DNA of 64,000 bases from Picochlorum sp. 'celeri' (GCA_010909725.1 JAACMV010000002.1:992001-1056000); one strand, 5' to 3'. Counted from the first letter of the stretch, positions 26,651-37,855 are shown. Translations and numbers: made by a program. Notes: generated by a model not told the origin, from the letters alone.

Positions 26651-29600
26651 ATGGAGGGGCAAGGTGATTGTCTTTTAACGGCCTCACTGTCCGTTGCGTA
26701 CAACGACTTGTCGGATGTCTGGGGTGATTTAAAAGATGTACGAGTTCATCTTTCGATAGTATGCTATTTGGATGACATGTATCACAATTGAATCATTGAT
26801 GCAGGATCTGGACGCTGTGCTGCCTCTTGATCACGTATTGCTGAAAAATAAAGTAGGAAATAGTACTCGAGTGAAACATGTGCCAGTCAGGTAGGGTGCT
26901 CTCACTCGTATGGTTGATTTCTTTGAATTTTCATACATCTGATGTATATATGTTTATTTCAGGGTACTATCAGCTTCATCACGGGCGATGCATGAGTTGG
27001 AGCAGCATAAAAAGTCGTCCATGGCGTGGTTCAGACTTCCCTTTGCAGAGCTCGTCTGCTTTTCATGCGAGGATTATGACGAATACAAGAGGAATTTCAG
27101 ACTACAGTTGAGGGCCATGGTTGATCAGGAGACCAGGCTTTCAACTGATCCGATTCCAATTTTTGTCTATGTCCAGCCAAAAACTGTACAAGACCCAAAA
27201 GGACCATTGCGTGTGATGGATGCTGCGACGAAAGAGTTGAGCGATCGAGCTTCTTCGTTTCAATCAGTTATTCATATGGTAGCAGGTAATACATCGGGGC
27301 GTGCTGCATTGTCGACATCGCTGAAAGAGGCTCTATTGTTGAGCATAGAGGCTCGGCGTGCAGCCTATCACAATGAGGCAAGTAGAATCATCTTGCGATT
27401 GATTCGCGATATTACGTCTCCAGTGAAATCTGATATCACATTTTCAGATCTTTACTTGGTGAAGGATTCGTCTGCTGCGATGTTGGAAGCGGCTGGGTTG
27501 TATCAAGATGCAGTGACAGAGTACACTGAGATGGAAGCAATGATTGAAGAAACGTTTGCCCGAGTGTTGAGTGAGAATCCCACGGAGGAGAAGGATGCAT
27601 ATGCATATTTAGTGTGTAGTGATATTAACTTGCCGGAAGCTTCCCAGCTGTGGCAGAATTGGTTTGTGAATAGATCGATTGTATCAACCGCTCCTCGTGG
27701 TGTCAAGCCTGTGACAAAAGAAGGAAGGGCTTTTATTGACCTTGTGGTTTTGCCGGCAATTAAAGCCAATGTGATTCGTAATTTGGTCAAAGATGTGAAG
27801 ATTGTGGCCGCTTTGGAGACATGTGTACAGTTTGTTGAGAGGCATAGGGATTTGCTCCAACGATTTGAGGATGTCAAGAGATGTCCCTCAAATGTCGCAT
27901 CTTCTTGGACATTCTCAGCCTGTATTGGAATGGCAGTGCTTGTATGCTCTCCTTCTGTGAGAGAATGTGGTCGGATGTTTTGGTCAAAATCAATGGAGGA
28001 AGCGGAGATTCTGTCAAGGGGGTCGGAGGATGAGATGTTGACACTCAATATGGCCATGGTAAAGGCTCTGAGGAAGGAGGAGAGAGATACTAGTGCTCAA
28101 CTATTGGGTAAGATTTTGATTATTGCTCGAGAGAGTTTGAAGGTTATTGGGAACTCGAATGGGTTTAGTGCTCCAGAAATGACTGCATCGGTTGAAGAGC
28201 TCTCAAGGCAGTTGGACAAGGGCTTTGATGGCTCACCCATGTCAACGCCGCTGCCAACGGTGCAAACTCCATCGTTGACAAAGACTCCAACAGATTCCAT
28301 CCGTGTGACTCCTCAGAATAGTTTGGGTCCTAATGATATCCGACTGATGCACTTTGAAGAGAGCATGCATTTGACTCATGAGCACACAATATCCATGGAC
28401 AATATCGACTTGTCGTCCCAACTTGCAAATGTATCTGCCACTGATGTGCCGCTTGAACAAGCGAATAAACCAATACAATCAGAGATATCTCTTCATACCC
28501 GTGATATCAGTGACAGTGGATCCGGTGCATCAATGTCTCCGAGGGTAAAGCATGACTCGGACAAGGCCCTGTTTCAACAAGGTCAACAAGTTGATGCAAG
28601 GCCCAACCTATCTCTTTCTCTTTTACGGCTAGAGAAGGAAATACAAAAGCTTAAAAAGTTATCGTGCTTGTACATTTCGACCGACGAGTCAGCACAGTTG
28701 CAGGAAACATCATGGAAGCCTCAGTATTGGAGGCTCCAGGTTTGTCTGTCTAGTGCTCATGCGTTTCAAAATATGTGGAAGGCAATCACGGCTGCATGCA
28801 AAGAATTTTTCGATGTATGTGGTTGGGAAAGAAATTCATGCCTGTTCAAACTAGAGCTCGCCGATATTGCATATTTGGAAGGAAATGTCGGGGCTGCCAT
28901 GGAAATTTACACATTTATTGTTGCTGATTTGTTGCACTTGAAATGGCACACATTGTTAGTGTCAATTTTGCAGCGCCTTGCCCTTTGTCAAGTGAAGGAG
29001 AAATGCACAGGAGTGATTTGGTCTTGTTATTTGCTGATGAAGGCATGCAAGGAGTTGTCTGCAACCACTCAAGAGCTCCAAAAATACTCACAGATGTTTG
29101 CATCATCAACATGTCTTGGCGAACCCGTTCTGCCCCAGCCTTGGATTGCAAATTTACCATCGACTTGCATGATTATGAACCCCTTATTATCTGTCAGAGG
29201 CTGCACTGGTGTGTTCATGTACGATCTCTCCAGGAGGAAAGCCTCAAATGGCTGCATAAAAGCTCATGTTGGCGACTCTGTGGAGATTGCAGTGAGGTGC
29301 ACAAACAATCTCGGGATGCCCTTTTCTCTGGACAAGGTGAAAATATGCTTGACAAGACTTCAGGAGATGAGTGGTATGTTTTCGTCTTCTTTTGAAAGAG
29401 AAGAACACTAGATTAATAACAGTCCATGCATTTGTTGCCCTGCAGAGATTTCAGAGATGCCAGGCAGATCGGTAGCGAGTCCATCACTCGACACGCCTGT
29501 ACTGTTAGGACATACAAGCCCGCTTGTTTCTCCAACAAGCCCTTATCATGACTCTTGGCGCCCAAACGTAGTTTCTCATTGGCGTGATATTGATGAAATA

Positions 29601-31304
29601 GAGGGAGAATGTACAGATGCATCCCCAGTGCAGGTGAAAACAACTGAGACTACAATGCACTTCCTTGTGAACCCCATTAAATCTGGACTGTACAAACTAA
29701 GTTATATTTGTGGATTTTGGAATGAAGCTTTCATAGAAATACAAAGTGAAGACCTAGAGAGGCAGGATGGGCAGACCATCATGTTGAAGGTCGACCCACC
29801 AGTGCCAAGGATGCATGTCAAGGCTGCAACTTTGGGCAATCCATCTCTGGTATCTGGAGAAGAGCAATGGCTAGGGATAGAAATCGAACTAGAAAGGGAT
29901 TCAGTGTCGCACGCGACCGTGAATATCGATTGGCCATCCCGCGATATGAAAGGGAATAAGGGTCCAGGAATTGGTGTGCATGATCGCAATGGAGCCACTA
30001 ATCTCTTGCCATCTCAATTTCTGTTTTACCCCAAGATGCACTCTGTGTTGGTACAGAACTTGTCTGGACTTGATGATAAGCGTGTTATCGCTCCAGAGAC
30101 GGGGGATGACATTTTATCAACCTCAGGACCGGCCTCCTTGTATGCTGTGGATTTTGACAACGAGTCTGTCCATGCCCTATTATGGTGGCGAGTCTCCGTT
30201 GGCCACCTCGAGGTTCCCATAGAGGATGTTCGGATTTCTTCATACCGCGTTCGAAAAGATAATTCTTCCAAGAACCTACACCAGGACATTGATACAAAGA
30301 GATCACTGTCGACGATTGACTTGCCTATATCACTACTGTATTTTGACCAATGCAGCAGAGTCGCAGCTGCATCAGCAAAAATTACGATCGACCAGCCGTT
30401 TCAAATACAGACGGAGGCACGAGAGCTGGACAAAGGAATATTTTTGGTGTCCCTAAAGATCAGTTCTGCTACGGAACGAGAAGTACAGATTGATTCTGTA
30501 GAGATTGACTGCCAAAAGGGATTTTCGATGAGCAAAAACATGTTGCAAGAATCTGGCAGCTTGCCACTTCTCTTGGATCCGCTTGGATCATGCCATGCAT
30601 CATTCATATTGCATCTAGATGCATCTCTTTTAGAAAACAGAGCAGTGGCTCAGGCGATGGTATATAGAACAGGGAAACTGCTTCCATCTGCAGCAATAAT
30701 TGCATATTCACCAGTGACTCCAGTGGACACTGATAGAAACATCGCCATGGCAAGCCATTCACCTCGAGAGCAGCGCGTAGAGCATTCATTTGCAACAGTA
30801 TACTCTGTCTTCGACCAAACCATGGGACCGACTCACAAGGACATGGAAATGATGCAACAGGAGGCTGCAGCCCACCACGACGACAGCCATCCTACACCCA
30901 AGTGCAACCATATCCACAGGTTTGCTCTGCAGCTGTCATCCATCGACACAGATTCATACAATGTTTTCGTCTCTGTCAGGATGCTGGGTCCATTTTCAGC
31001 AACCATTGGGTGTCCAGTGACTCTTTGCTGGCAATTAGAACGAGTGGGTACCTGTGAACGCAAAGCATTGTCACAGATATCCTATGAGATTCATGCAGAC
31101 AGCCACACATGGTCTAGCACTAGCAAAGACCAAGGAAGAGTGTTACTCGGGCTGACACATGGTTCTATCGCAACGATCGAGGCACAATGGACACCTACGT
31201 CCCTAGGCACACTGGAGGTCCCTCTCCTCAGGTTGCACGATGTGTACTATGAAGAAGTTCGAGAGACTGGTGTCAAGAAAAACTACGTCATAGTTCGTTC
31301 CTAA
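26651..31304 (+). CDS. TRAPPC10: TRAPPII complex subunit TRAPPC10/TRS130
   Basis: Four exons are inferred: 26651-26737, 26805-26890, 26963-29373 and 29446-31304. The three introns are 67-72 nt and the frame is continuous, giving 1,480 residues. The N-terminal part has the V-W-x-x-L block and the WFRLPFAELVCFSCEDYDEYK region typical of Trs130. A helical solenoid follows, then a low-complexity Ser/Thr linker (about residues 480-600) and a beta-rich C-terminal half. TRAPPC10 is a core part of TRAPPII, the activator of Rab11/Ypt31-type GTPases in late Golgi traffic. It is longer than plant or human TRAPPC10 (about 1,260), mainly through the linker. Exons 1-2 are inferred from splice sites and frame. 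Confidence 0.8.
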
Positions 31305-31352
31305 TATCAATCAAATCGATTCATTTACATGTATATTGTGTCGCAAACAGTA

Positions 31353-33050
31353 TCAAATACCTTCTGGAGGCAATAAATCATATGCACGAGCCAGAGCTGC
31401 AGATCCCTTTCTGGCTGGATGCCCCTCTGGCACTTTCACAGCAGTCACGGGGAATGCAAAATCAAACAGATTCTTCTGTTGCTCAGTACGCCCCGTACAT
31501 ATCTTATCGATCTTGTGCATTTCGCTCAAGGAGCACGTGCAGTTGAATCCACATACAAAGTACTTGATATCATACTCTAAAAATCCCCATTGGAACCAAC
31601 CCTTGTCCAATGCCCGCCACTCAGAACCACCAAACATCATATTTCGCCCTTGTTCCTCACTCATCGGTGTCGTCACAATATCAATAGGCCACACTCTATA
31701 CTCTGGATCACCTGTAGCAGGCAATTTTTCCACAGTCTTGTGATGAAACACCATGTGTCCCTTTGGGTGGAGTTGGACATTCCCTAAAGTTCGATATCTC
31801 GGCTTATTATCCGGGACACCGTGTTTTGCAAAATCTACCATTCCAAACAATGGCCCAATAGGTACTTGATAATAATCATGAAGCTTTCCAGCCAGAGCAA
31901 ATGCCACCCTGAACGTATCCTTATCACCCAACGTCCCAGGCACATGATAGGTAATATTATGATGCATATTCAACAACAACAATATCTCCAGAACATCCCA
32001 ATGTCTCTCCCTATTAAATAACAACTGACCCGCCTCCGCTTGATTCTCTACTACCGCCTCTGAATTCAAACCATCAACATCCCACGTGCCATCCTCCTCA
32101 TCATAATGCTTGCCCACACGCTCTCTCCACTCCGCAATATCCCCATCCTTGTACCACGGACTATCCTTGGCAATATCGAAAAACTCATACAACTCTGTCT
32201 TCCCCTTCCAGACATCCGGCCAAAACACACTCCCATGATCAACATACTGAGGCAAACGAAACAACTTGTATGGATCCTCAAGAGGAAACGAATCCACATC
32301 CACAAACACAATCTCCTTAAAAGGCGCCGCCCTCAACGCCAATATCTTCACCATGTACCCATCCTCACGACTCCGTGGCCCAGGATGCCCATCAAACACC
32401 TCGAGATGATACTCCGGATAGGGAAACTGAGACATGTCTATAAACTGAACCTTTTTAATATGCTGCTTGATAAACATCTGGCTCTCTTCACTCACTTCCC
32501 CATAATGACACAAAGCAATAGGTAAAAACGACTCTGTCACATTTCGAAGCACAAACATGGACGCAAATGCATTCGTCAACTGCTCCTGAGTCCCAGCAGA
32601 CATGACCACCCCACGAGGAGCCAACTGAGACAACTCCTCCTCCCACAATGTCCTCAATCTCTCACTATTCTTGATCATTCTTAATAAAAGATTCTTTCTT
32701 TTCATCAAAAGCTTGGTACTCGTGTCCGAATCCTCAGATCGCTCCCACCGCATGTCCTCCAACTGGTGCCACTCCGTATCATTCGGGCTCGATCGGAATT
32801 CAACCGGCTCATAGACATATTTTCGAGGTTCTTTATACAATGACTGAACATTCAACGTGTTGCTTGTAACAAGTGACCAGTCTGCAAGGGTGATACATAT
32901 ACAAATAAGAACAACAACATTCCTCACAGCAATACCAGACAGATACGTACAAATGATACAAATAAGAAGTAAAAAAGAACTAATCTTCACTCCAGATCGA
33001 ATGCATGCGATCGATCCATCCTCTCGTCGTCGTTTCATGCTGACGTCCAT
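31353..33050 (-). CDS. Golgi alpha-mannosyltransferase-like protein (Mnn1/PF11051 type)
   Basis: The 565-residue product has a basic cytoplasmic tail (MKRRRED), a membrane segment within about residues 25-75, and a lumenal catalytic domain. The domain shows GVVMSAG, the IALCHYGE strand, KILALRAAPFKEIVFVDVDSFPL with the DxD motif, and DHGSVFWPDVWK. This pattern fits the fungal and algal putative mannosyltransferase family that extends N- or O-glycans. Upstream of ATG 33050 the frame stays open to a TTG near 33086. The TRAPPC10 stop is 48 bp away, convergent. Confidence 0.82.
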   Translation of the reverse strand: MDVSMKRRREDGSIACIRSGVKISSFLLLICIICTYLSGIAVRNVVVLICICITLADWSLVTSNTLNVQSLYKEPRKYVYEPVEFRSSPNDTEWHQLEDMRWERSEDSDTSTKLLMKRKNLLLRMIKNSERLRTLWEEELSQLAPRGVVMSAGTQEQLTNAFASMFVLRNVTESFLPIALCHYGEVSEESQMFIKQHIKKVQFIDMSQFPYPEYHLEVFDGHPGPRSREDGYMVKILALRAAPFKEIVFVDVDSFPLEDPYKLFRLPQYVDHGSVFWPDVWKGKTELYEFFDIAKDSPWYKDGDIAEWRERVGKHYDEEDGTWDVDGLNSEAVVENQAEAGQLLFNRERHWDVLEILLLLNMHHNITYHVPGTLGDKDTFRVAFALAGKLHDYYQVPIGPLFGMVDFAKHGVPDNKPRYRTLGNVQLHPKGHMVFHHKTVEKLPATGDPEYRVWPIDIVTTPMSEEQGRNMMFGGSEWRALDKGWFQWGFLEYDIKYFVCGFNCTCSLSEMHKIDKICTGRTEQQKNLFDFAFPVTAVKVPEGHPARKGSAALARAYDLLPPEGI

Positions 33051-33166
33051 GTCACTACTGACGCACAACAAGGATGTATGCTTCAAATCTGGGATACCAT
33101 TGCTGATAAAATGAAATAAAGTTACACATTTATACTGTAGTATTCATTCATCCAAGCTGCTATCAC

Positions 33167-33192
33167 CGATTCATGACCATGGTCATGAATCG
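33167..33192. repeat. Perfect 26-bp palindrome
   Basis: The bases from 33167 to 33192 read the same on both strands, centred on CCATGG with outer arms CGATTCATGA and TCATGAATCG. It lies in the 182-bp gap between the start of the mannosyltransferase gene and the end of ispE, both on the minus strand. It could be a dimeric protein-binding site in the mannosyltransferase promoter or a 3' structure of ispE. Confidence 0.85.
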
Positions 33193-33232
33193 ACCCTCAA
33201 CTCCTCTGCCGAGTTGGACGGATGCGTCGCCA

Positions 33233-34270
33233 TCATGATGTGTACCACGCGTTCTCTGGTCGAGTCAGGAGTCGTGCTGGGCGAATGAACACATCATCAT
33301 CTTGAAGCAAACATGGTGGAATATCGTCGCTACCAATCCCAACAATGGTACTGCCACTGCCAGTCATGAAGACGGCATCAAAGGTGCCCTCGCGGATCAA
33401 GTCTTCTTTCAGCTGCTTCAACTCAGGAAGACAGTCGAACGCAGGTTGCTCCAAATCATTCACCACATATTGTGGTAATACCTTTGAATCATTGCATAGT
33501 CCTCGGAGGATATCCTTTGGATCCTCTGTGCTCCGCCTGTCCAGGTCGAGGGCTTTGAATATGGTTGGGGTGGAGAGACCAATGGGGGGTTTGACCAAGA
33601 GCAAGGGCGTCTCTAGATCAATCGGTGGATCGATGTTCTCTACGATTTCACCCCGCCCAGTACAGTACGCTGCTCCTTGGCTGAAAAAGACTGAAATATC
33701 CGATCCGATATCCCCGGACCATTCCAAGAGCTGTGCTGTGGATGCTGGGGTCCCACACAGCTGGTTGGCAGCCCACAGCATGGTGGCAGCGTTGCCGCTG
33801 CCACCTCCCATTCCCGCGCCGTGGGGTACATTCTTCTCTAAATGAACTTTAAAGAATACAGACGCCAAGCCAGTCTTGTCACGGAACAGATTGGCAGCCT
33901 TGATGACGAGATTCGAATCATCCAGTGGCACATCATCCCAGTTGCAGGTGAGTTGATCCTGTGTCGCTCCTTCTGGAAGAATCGATACATCCATATAGTC
34001 TCCTAGATTGATCACATGGAACAATGAAGCTAGATCATGGAATCCATCCTCTCGTCTCCTCATGATTCTCAGAAATATATTGATTTTCGCTGGTGAGAAG
34101 AGACGAGTGCTCTGGTCTTTCACCCCTCCGCTGCCGAATGCTTGTACTCTATGATGCACTGCCGTATGCCTATATTGTCTCCTAGTATATGCAAAGAATG
34201 CCCTGCATTGCTGCGATCGACTGTCCACCCTCCATGCGCTCGGTGTCCCTCGAAGAACAGAGACGGACAT
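33233..34270 (-). CDS. ispE: 4-diphosphocytidyl-2-C-methyl-D-erythritol kinase (MEP pathway), plastid
   Basis: The 345-residue protein has a transit-like N-terminus of about 60 residues. The GHMP kinase fold follows: FSPAKINIFLRI (substrate Lys region), the RREDGFHDL block, the glycine-rich ATP loop PHGAGMGGGSGNAA, and the C-terminal MTGSGSTIVGI motif. It phosphorylates CDP-methylerythritol in the plastid isoprenoid pathway. Length matches plant CMK after removal of the transit peptide. Single exon; its ATG is the first in the frame. Confidence 0.93.
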   Translation of the reverse strand: MSVSVLRGTPSAWRVDSRSQQCRAFFAYTRRQYRHTAVHHRVQAFGSGGVKDQSTRLFSPAKINIFLRIMRRREDGFHDLASLFHVINLGDYMDVSILPEGATQDQLTCNWDDVPLDDSNLVIKAANLFRDKTGLASVFFKVHLEKNVPHGAGMGGGSGNAATMLWAANQLCGTPASTAQLLEWSGDIGSDISVFFSQGAAYCTGRGEIVENIDPPIDLETPLLLVKPPIGLSTPTIFKALDLDRRSTEDPKDILRGLCNDSKVLPQYVVNDLEQPAFDCLPELKQLKEDLIREGTFDAVFMTGSGSTIVGIGSDDIPPCLLQDDDVFIRPARLLTRPENAWYTS

Positions 34271-34350
34271 TCTTCTTTATTATTTTATTACTAACAGATA
34301 TTATGCTCTATTTCTTATATGTATCTATCTTACATTCAATGTATTCGTTT

Positions 34351-35542
34351 TTATGCATCGTTAAAGGCATCGAATGGGATGAATAGCGCATCAGATGTCG
34401 ATGGGACATCCAAATCAAGAGATTGGTCATACCCAAATCCATCAAGACAATCCAATGGTAGGTTTTCTGTGGATGAGGATGGTCTTTGGAGGCTGTCAAG
34501 AATGATTGGTGATGGAGCATCCAAGAAGAGTGCATGGCATGGTGGTGGTGGTGGTGGTGGTGGAAAAAGGTGTGCTTTTTCTGTCCTGGGAGCAGCAGTT
34601 GCAGCAGGAGAGTTGGTCGTGGAGTAAGTAAATGTCTGCATGACATATCATATATAGTATGTATCAATATCGCATACCATATGATTGATACATATAGATA
34701 TAGGTATACTTGATATGATGATGGTTACATACCTGCAGACTGGTTCTCATCGTTTCTCTTGCCATGTTGATCTCCTCCATTGTCATGCTCTGGGCCATGG
34801 TTTGTGTCATGCGTGTCATATCGTCGCGATTCCTGCACCGTCATTGGTTGGAAAAGATATATATCATATTACTGATGATGTGATATAGAATAGAATACTA
34901 CTGATGTATATATGCCGTACATGGATCGTTGCAACCCGTGGCCATGGATGAGGTTGCGAAAGTCCTTGACATGAAAATAGGTCAGTGTCTGTTCCCGGCC
35001 CATCATCGACTGCGTTTCCTCTGACGGATCTCCCACCGCATTATCAGTATATTTCTCTGTGGTATCCTCTACTAGAAACTCATGGTTCAAGAGGATATCT
35101 GCAAAGATGTGGTCTGCGTCCATTTGATCATGGGCAGATCAGAGTGTGTCGTCAACGCACAGCTCGTTTCTTCTATCTCTTCTTCTTCTATCTCTTTTTT
35201 CTCTCTTTCTCTGTATATTTCTTCTTCTATAATATCATTACACAAGAAGGAATCTTTTATGGCACATGTATAACGTGTGTCCATGGCGATTTGGGTCGGT
35301 GTTTGACCACATGAGTCCATGATATCTAAAAAACTCAATTACAGAGAGACATGTGTCTCCTGTGCATGTATATACATACATTGCCCACTAAATGCCTGCC
35401 TGCTATTCTTTAATAAGAATAAATCAAAATCAACAGCAAATACCGTTGTAGCAGCAGCAGTAGTAAGAATACAAAAACCATCAACATTGGCAAGGTAGGT
35501 CACGTCTCGTGTCGGAGATCTCGTCGAAACATTGGACTCCAT
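34351..35542 (-). CDS. Orphan multi-exon protein (about 301 aa)
   Basis: Five exons are inferred on the minus strand: 35380-35542, 35161-35325, 34921-35113, 34733-34832 and 34351-34635. Introns are 54, 47, 88 and 97 nt, with donors GTATGT, GTGCGT, GTACGG and GTATGT and acceptors ending in AG. The frame is continuous through all joins. The product has a strongly acidic Glu-rich coiled stretch (about residues 85-110), a Met-rich helical segment encoded by the 100-nt exon, a Pro run and an acidic, aromatic-tipped C-terminus (FIPFDAFNDA). No family is recognised. The last three exons are the best supported; the first two, and a start at 35542, are less certain. Confidence 0.5.
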
Positions 35543-35632
35543 AAACCCTTCACCTCTTTACAGTATACCCGTGATTCTCATGTCATATATCACACATTAT
35601 ACATATTTTGTAGGATTGGAACGGAAACCAGG

Positions 35633-36145
35633 ATGAATTCAGCCCTCAATGCACAACGCCGAGTGCCGACCGTGTCGGCACGTCCCCAGCGTGCAGCTGT
35701 CAAGGTCACAGCCATGAAGCAGCCCTCCACGCAGCGTGTCAAGAGGGCATTTGCGAAAGAGCATCAAAGTCCCATTGATTCCGTGGTGACGTACATCAGT
35801 GAGGCATTCAGCCAAATCTTCCGTACTACCGAGTCCCAGGTGCCTTGGTCTGGGACATCCTTCAGCGGTCGCATTCTTCATCACGAGAATGCTGGTACCA
35901 GGAATCGAAGCATGAATCCGTACCAAAAGAAGAATGTGGTAGTACAGGCTATTCCTGTTCAGGTGGATGAGCAGGCGAATGGAGGTGCCACAAATTTTGT
36001 GGTGGATTCAATTGGAAGAATCATGGGGGGCCGCGTGGATGAGAGCTCCGGTGAGCCTAAAAAGTTTTACTCTACCGGATACACTGGAAAGAAATACGGG
36101 TCCAGACGAGTCAAGAGGGAAGTGGACCGTGTATGGAGATATTGA
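35633..36145 (+). CDS. Probable plastid protein of unknown function (170 aa)
   Basis: A basic protein (many Arg/Lys) whose first 45 residues are rich in Ala, Arg, Ser and Val, like a plastid transit peptide (ending near KVTAMKQPS). The mature part has a short hydrophobic helix (SPIDSVVTYISEAFSQIF) and a VVVQAIPVQV strand. The C-terminal tail is rich in Tyr, Lys and Arg (FYSTGYTGKKYGSRRVKR). I recognise no family. The C-terminal I-G-R-I-M-G-G-R-V segment faintly recalls phycobilisome CpcD-type linkers, but too weakly to claim. Convergent with the SELENOF-like gene, 42 bp apart. Confidence 0.6.
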   Translation: MNSALNAQRRVPTVSARPQRAAVKVTAMKQPSTQRVKRAFAKEHQSPIDSVVTYISEAFSQIFRTTESQVPWSGTSFSGRILHHENAGTRNRSMNPYQKKNVVVQAIPVQVDEQANGGATNFVVDSIGRIMGGRVDESSGEPKKFYSTGYTGKKYGSRRVKREVDRVWRY

Positions 36146-36187
36146 TTGAACTTTTGTACATTTCCATGTTTGGATAGATTCGTATTG

Positions 36188-36682
36188 TTATTGTTCAATT
36201 TTTGAGTCATCTGGCCTGAGCTTTTCCTTTAGAAACTCTTCAATCTGTTCCTTCTTCCAGTTCATAATGTGCATTTTTTCTGGGGTGCCTTGAGAGGCAT
36301 CACCCCTCAACAAGAGTGCTGGCACGCTGCTCGGTTTCTTCACGACTTTCAGCCCCTTGAAATCTGATGCCTTTTCTTTGATGAAATCTAGTACATCTGG
36401 GTGATTATGTGCGACTATGGGGCAATATTCCAGCACAGCAGAAGTATAAAAGCCCCTGTTGTCCTTGTCATCAGGTGAGCAACATTCAAAGCATTCCTGA
36501 ATCAATTGCGCATTATCGCTCACAAAAGTCTCTAATTCTCTACAATCGCTGCATACTAATCGTAATTCGTCGAATCCTTTGTCTGCACAGCTGCCACCGG
36601 CGGTATCTGAACGAACCAACCCACAGGCTGTGCACAGCAGCAGCGGGAGGAGGAGGAATGGGGCCACAGAGTGCATTCCCAT
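36188..36682 (-). CDS. SELENOF: SELENOF/Sep15-like ER thioredoxin-fold protein without Sec
   Basis: The 164-residue product has a cleavable signal peptide (about residues 1-24), a Cys-rich N-terminal region with CSDC and CFECC pairs as in Sep15, then the thioredoxin-like domain beginning at AVLEYCPI and ending with WKKEQIEEFLKEKL. Animal Sep15 has a Cys-x-Sec redox pair in the second strand; here the pair position reads C-P-I, leaving one Cys and no Sec or Cys partner. Sep15 binds UGGT and assists glycoprotein folding in the ER. No KDEL-type signal is seen, as in other members. Confidence 0.8.
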   Translation of the reverse strand: MGMHSVAPFLLLPLLLCTACGLVRSDTAGGSCADKGFDELRLVCSDCRELETFVSDNAQLIQECFECCSPDDKDNRGFYTSAVLEYCPIVAHNHPDVLDFIKEKASDFKGLKVVKKPSSVPALLLRGDASQGTPEKMHIMNWKKEQIEEFLKEKLRPDDSKIEQ

Positions 36683-36880
36683 GCCTTTGTGTATCTATGC
36701 AAGTATTGTTTTCTGTAATACGGATAGGTGCTGTCGATCCATCGTGATGATTAATTGATTCAGAGTTGTTGATGTATTTATTTATATGTATCTATTTAAT
36801 GATTTTCACCCTGATCCTGTGGATGCACATGACGCTTTGGATCAAGCACATAACAACTATCACGATGTATTACTGACAAA

Positions 36881-37855
36881 ATGGTACTACTATGGTCTTC
36901 ATCCATGTGTAGAAACGGGAGGCTAAGCACAGTCTTGTGCCATGCATCCTCCTCAGCTTCTTCTTCTTCTTCTTCTTCTTCTTCTTCTTCTTCTTCTTCT
37001 TCATGTGTGTCTTCGATTCGACGGGTTGATGCGTATTACAATAATAAAACAATAGTGGATGGCAGAGCTGGTCCAGTGGATATTGTAAAGGAGGCTGTAG
37101 TGTGTCTTCGTTCCTCGGATATCCAGGCTATGGAGTCTCTTATACTCTCTGAGGATGCTTCTGATTCCTCTCCTTCTAGAAGATCTGATCGAATACGTAT
37201 TGGTGAGGATGGAGGGTTGCTTGTATCACTCAAGAGTGTGTTTGATGTGGGTTCTCGCCGGCTTTTGCCCTTCAACCTGTTGAGAAGGAGCCAGGTGTTG
37301 AGTGTGCTATCATTGGATAGAGATACGTGTCAGGTTCGGACAAAGATATCCTCGAAATATGGCGAAGAAGGGATTCTCGTGTGGAATGTGGAGCGTTATG
37401 GAAACACATGGCGGATTGTGCGCGTGTCACGAGAGGACACTGGTGAATGCCTTCCAACAACACTGCATCCTGTTCATAGCCCAGAGTCTGTGATACGAGC
37501 GTATTTAGATTGGATGAAGAAGAAAGATTATGTACAGGCGCATCAATTATGCGAAGGGATTCCTTTTGCCTCCATGATGATGGGGCCAGTCCAGTCACAT
37601 GCTGTTGCATTGTCATTTCTTGAGCCAGAGCAGAGGGCTTTGCTCGATTCTTTTTTTGATGAATATGAATCGTATAGGTGTATTGTTGATCAGAAAGAGT
37701 ATGTATTTGGGGACGCTGTGTTGATAGATGAGCAGTGCATGGTGCAAGAGGTGGTTGTACGAGACAGAGAGGGAACATGGTGGCATGCTGCTTTTGAATT
37801 ATCTATAAAACAGCATCATGGGTGTTGGTCAATAGATGATATACGTATGCATTGA
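36881..37855 (+). CDS. Ser-rich N-terminal, DUF4864-like protein of unknown function
   Basis: The 324-residue product begins with an organelle-targeting-like segment dominated by a run of about 17 Ser encoded by a (TTC)15 tract. The body has two similar-looking alpha/beta modules with NTF2-like character: one around LVWNVERYGNTWRIVRVSRE and one around GTWWHAAFELSI. Between them, SPESVIRAYLDWMKKKDYVQAH resembles the helix that starts DUF4864 domains (written as a 22-residue region at about positions 200-221). The assignment is tentative. It ends 30 bp from the convergent gamma-tubulin stop. Confidence 0.5.
   Translation: MVLLWSSSMCRNGRLSTVLCHASSSASSSSSSSSSSSSSSSCVSSIRRVDAYYNNKTIVDGRAGPVDIVKEAVVCLRSSDIQAMESLILSEDASDSSPSRRSDRIRIGEDGGLLVSLKSVFDVGSRRLLPFNLLRRSQVLSVLSLDRDTCQVRTKISSKYGEEGILVWNVERYGNTWRIVRVSREDTGECLPTTLHPVHSPESVIRAYLDWMKKKDYVQAHQLCEGIPFASMMMGPVQSHAVALSFLEPEQRALLDSFFDEYESYRCIVDQKEYVFGDAVLIDEQCMVQEVVVRDREGTWWHAAFELSIKQHHGCWSIDDIRMH
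36958..37002 (+). repeat. (TTC)15 microsatellite coding for poly-Ser
   Basis: Fifteen uninterrupted TTC units lie inside a coding region, read in the TCT (Ser) frame. The tract is in the N-terminal targeting segment, where length change would be tolerated. A similar TTC/TCC-type poly-Ser tract occurs in the N-terminus of the riboflavin kinase fusion near 51388-51417. Confidence 0.95.

Noticed and set aside
35633..36145. Phycobilisome linker (CpcD-like) identity for the 170-residue plastid-type protein
   Set aside because: Only a short I-x-R-I-M-G-G-R-V stretch is similar and the rest of the domain does not match, so it cannot be used to claim a red-algal origin.
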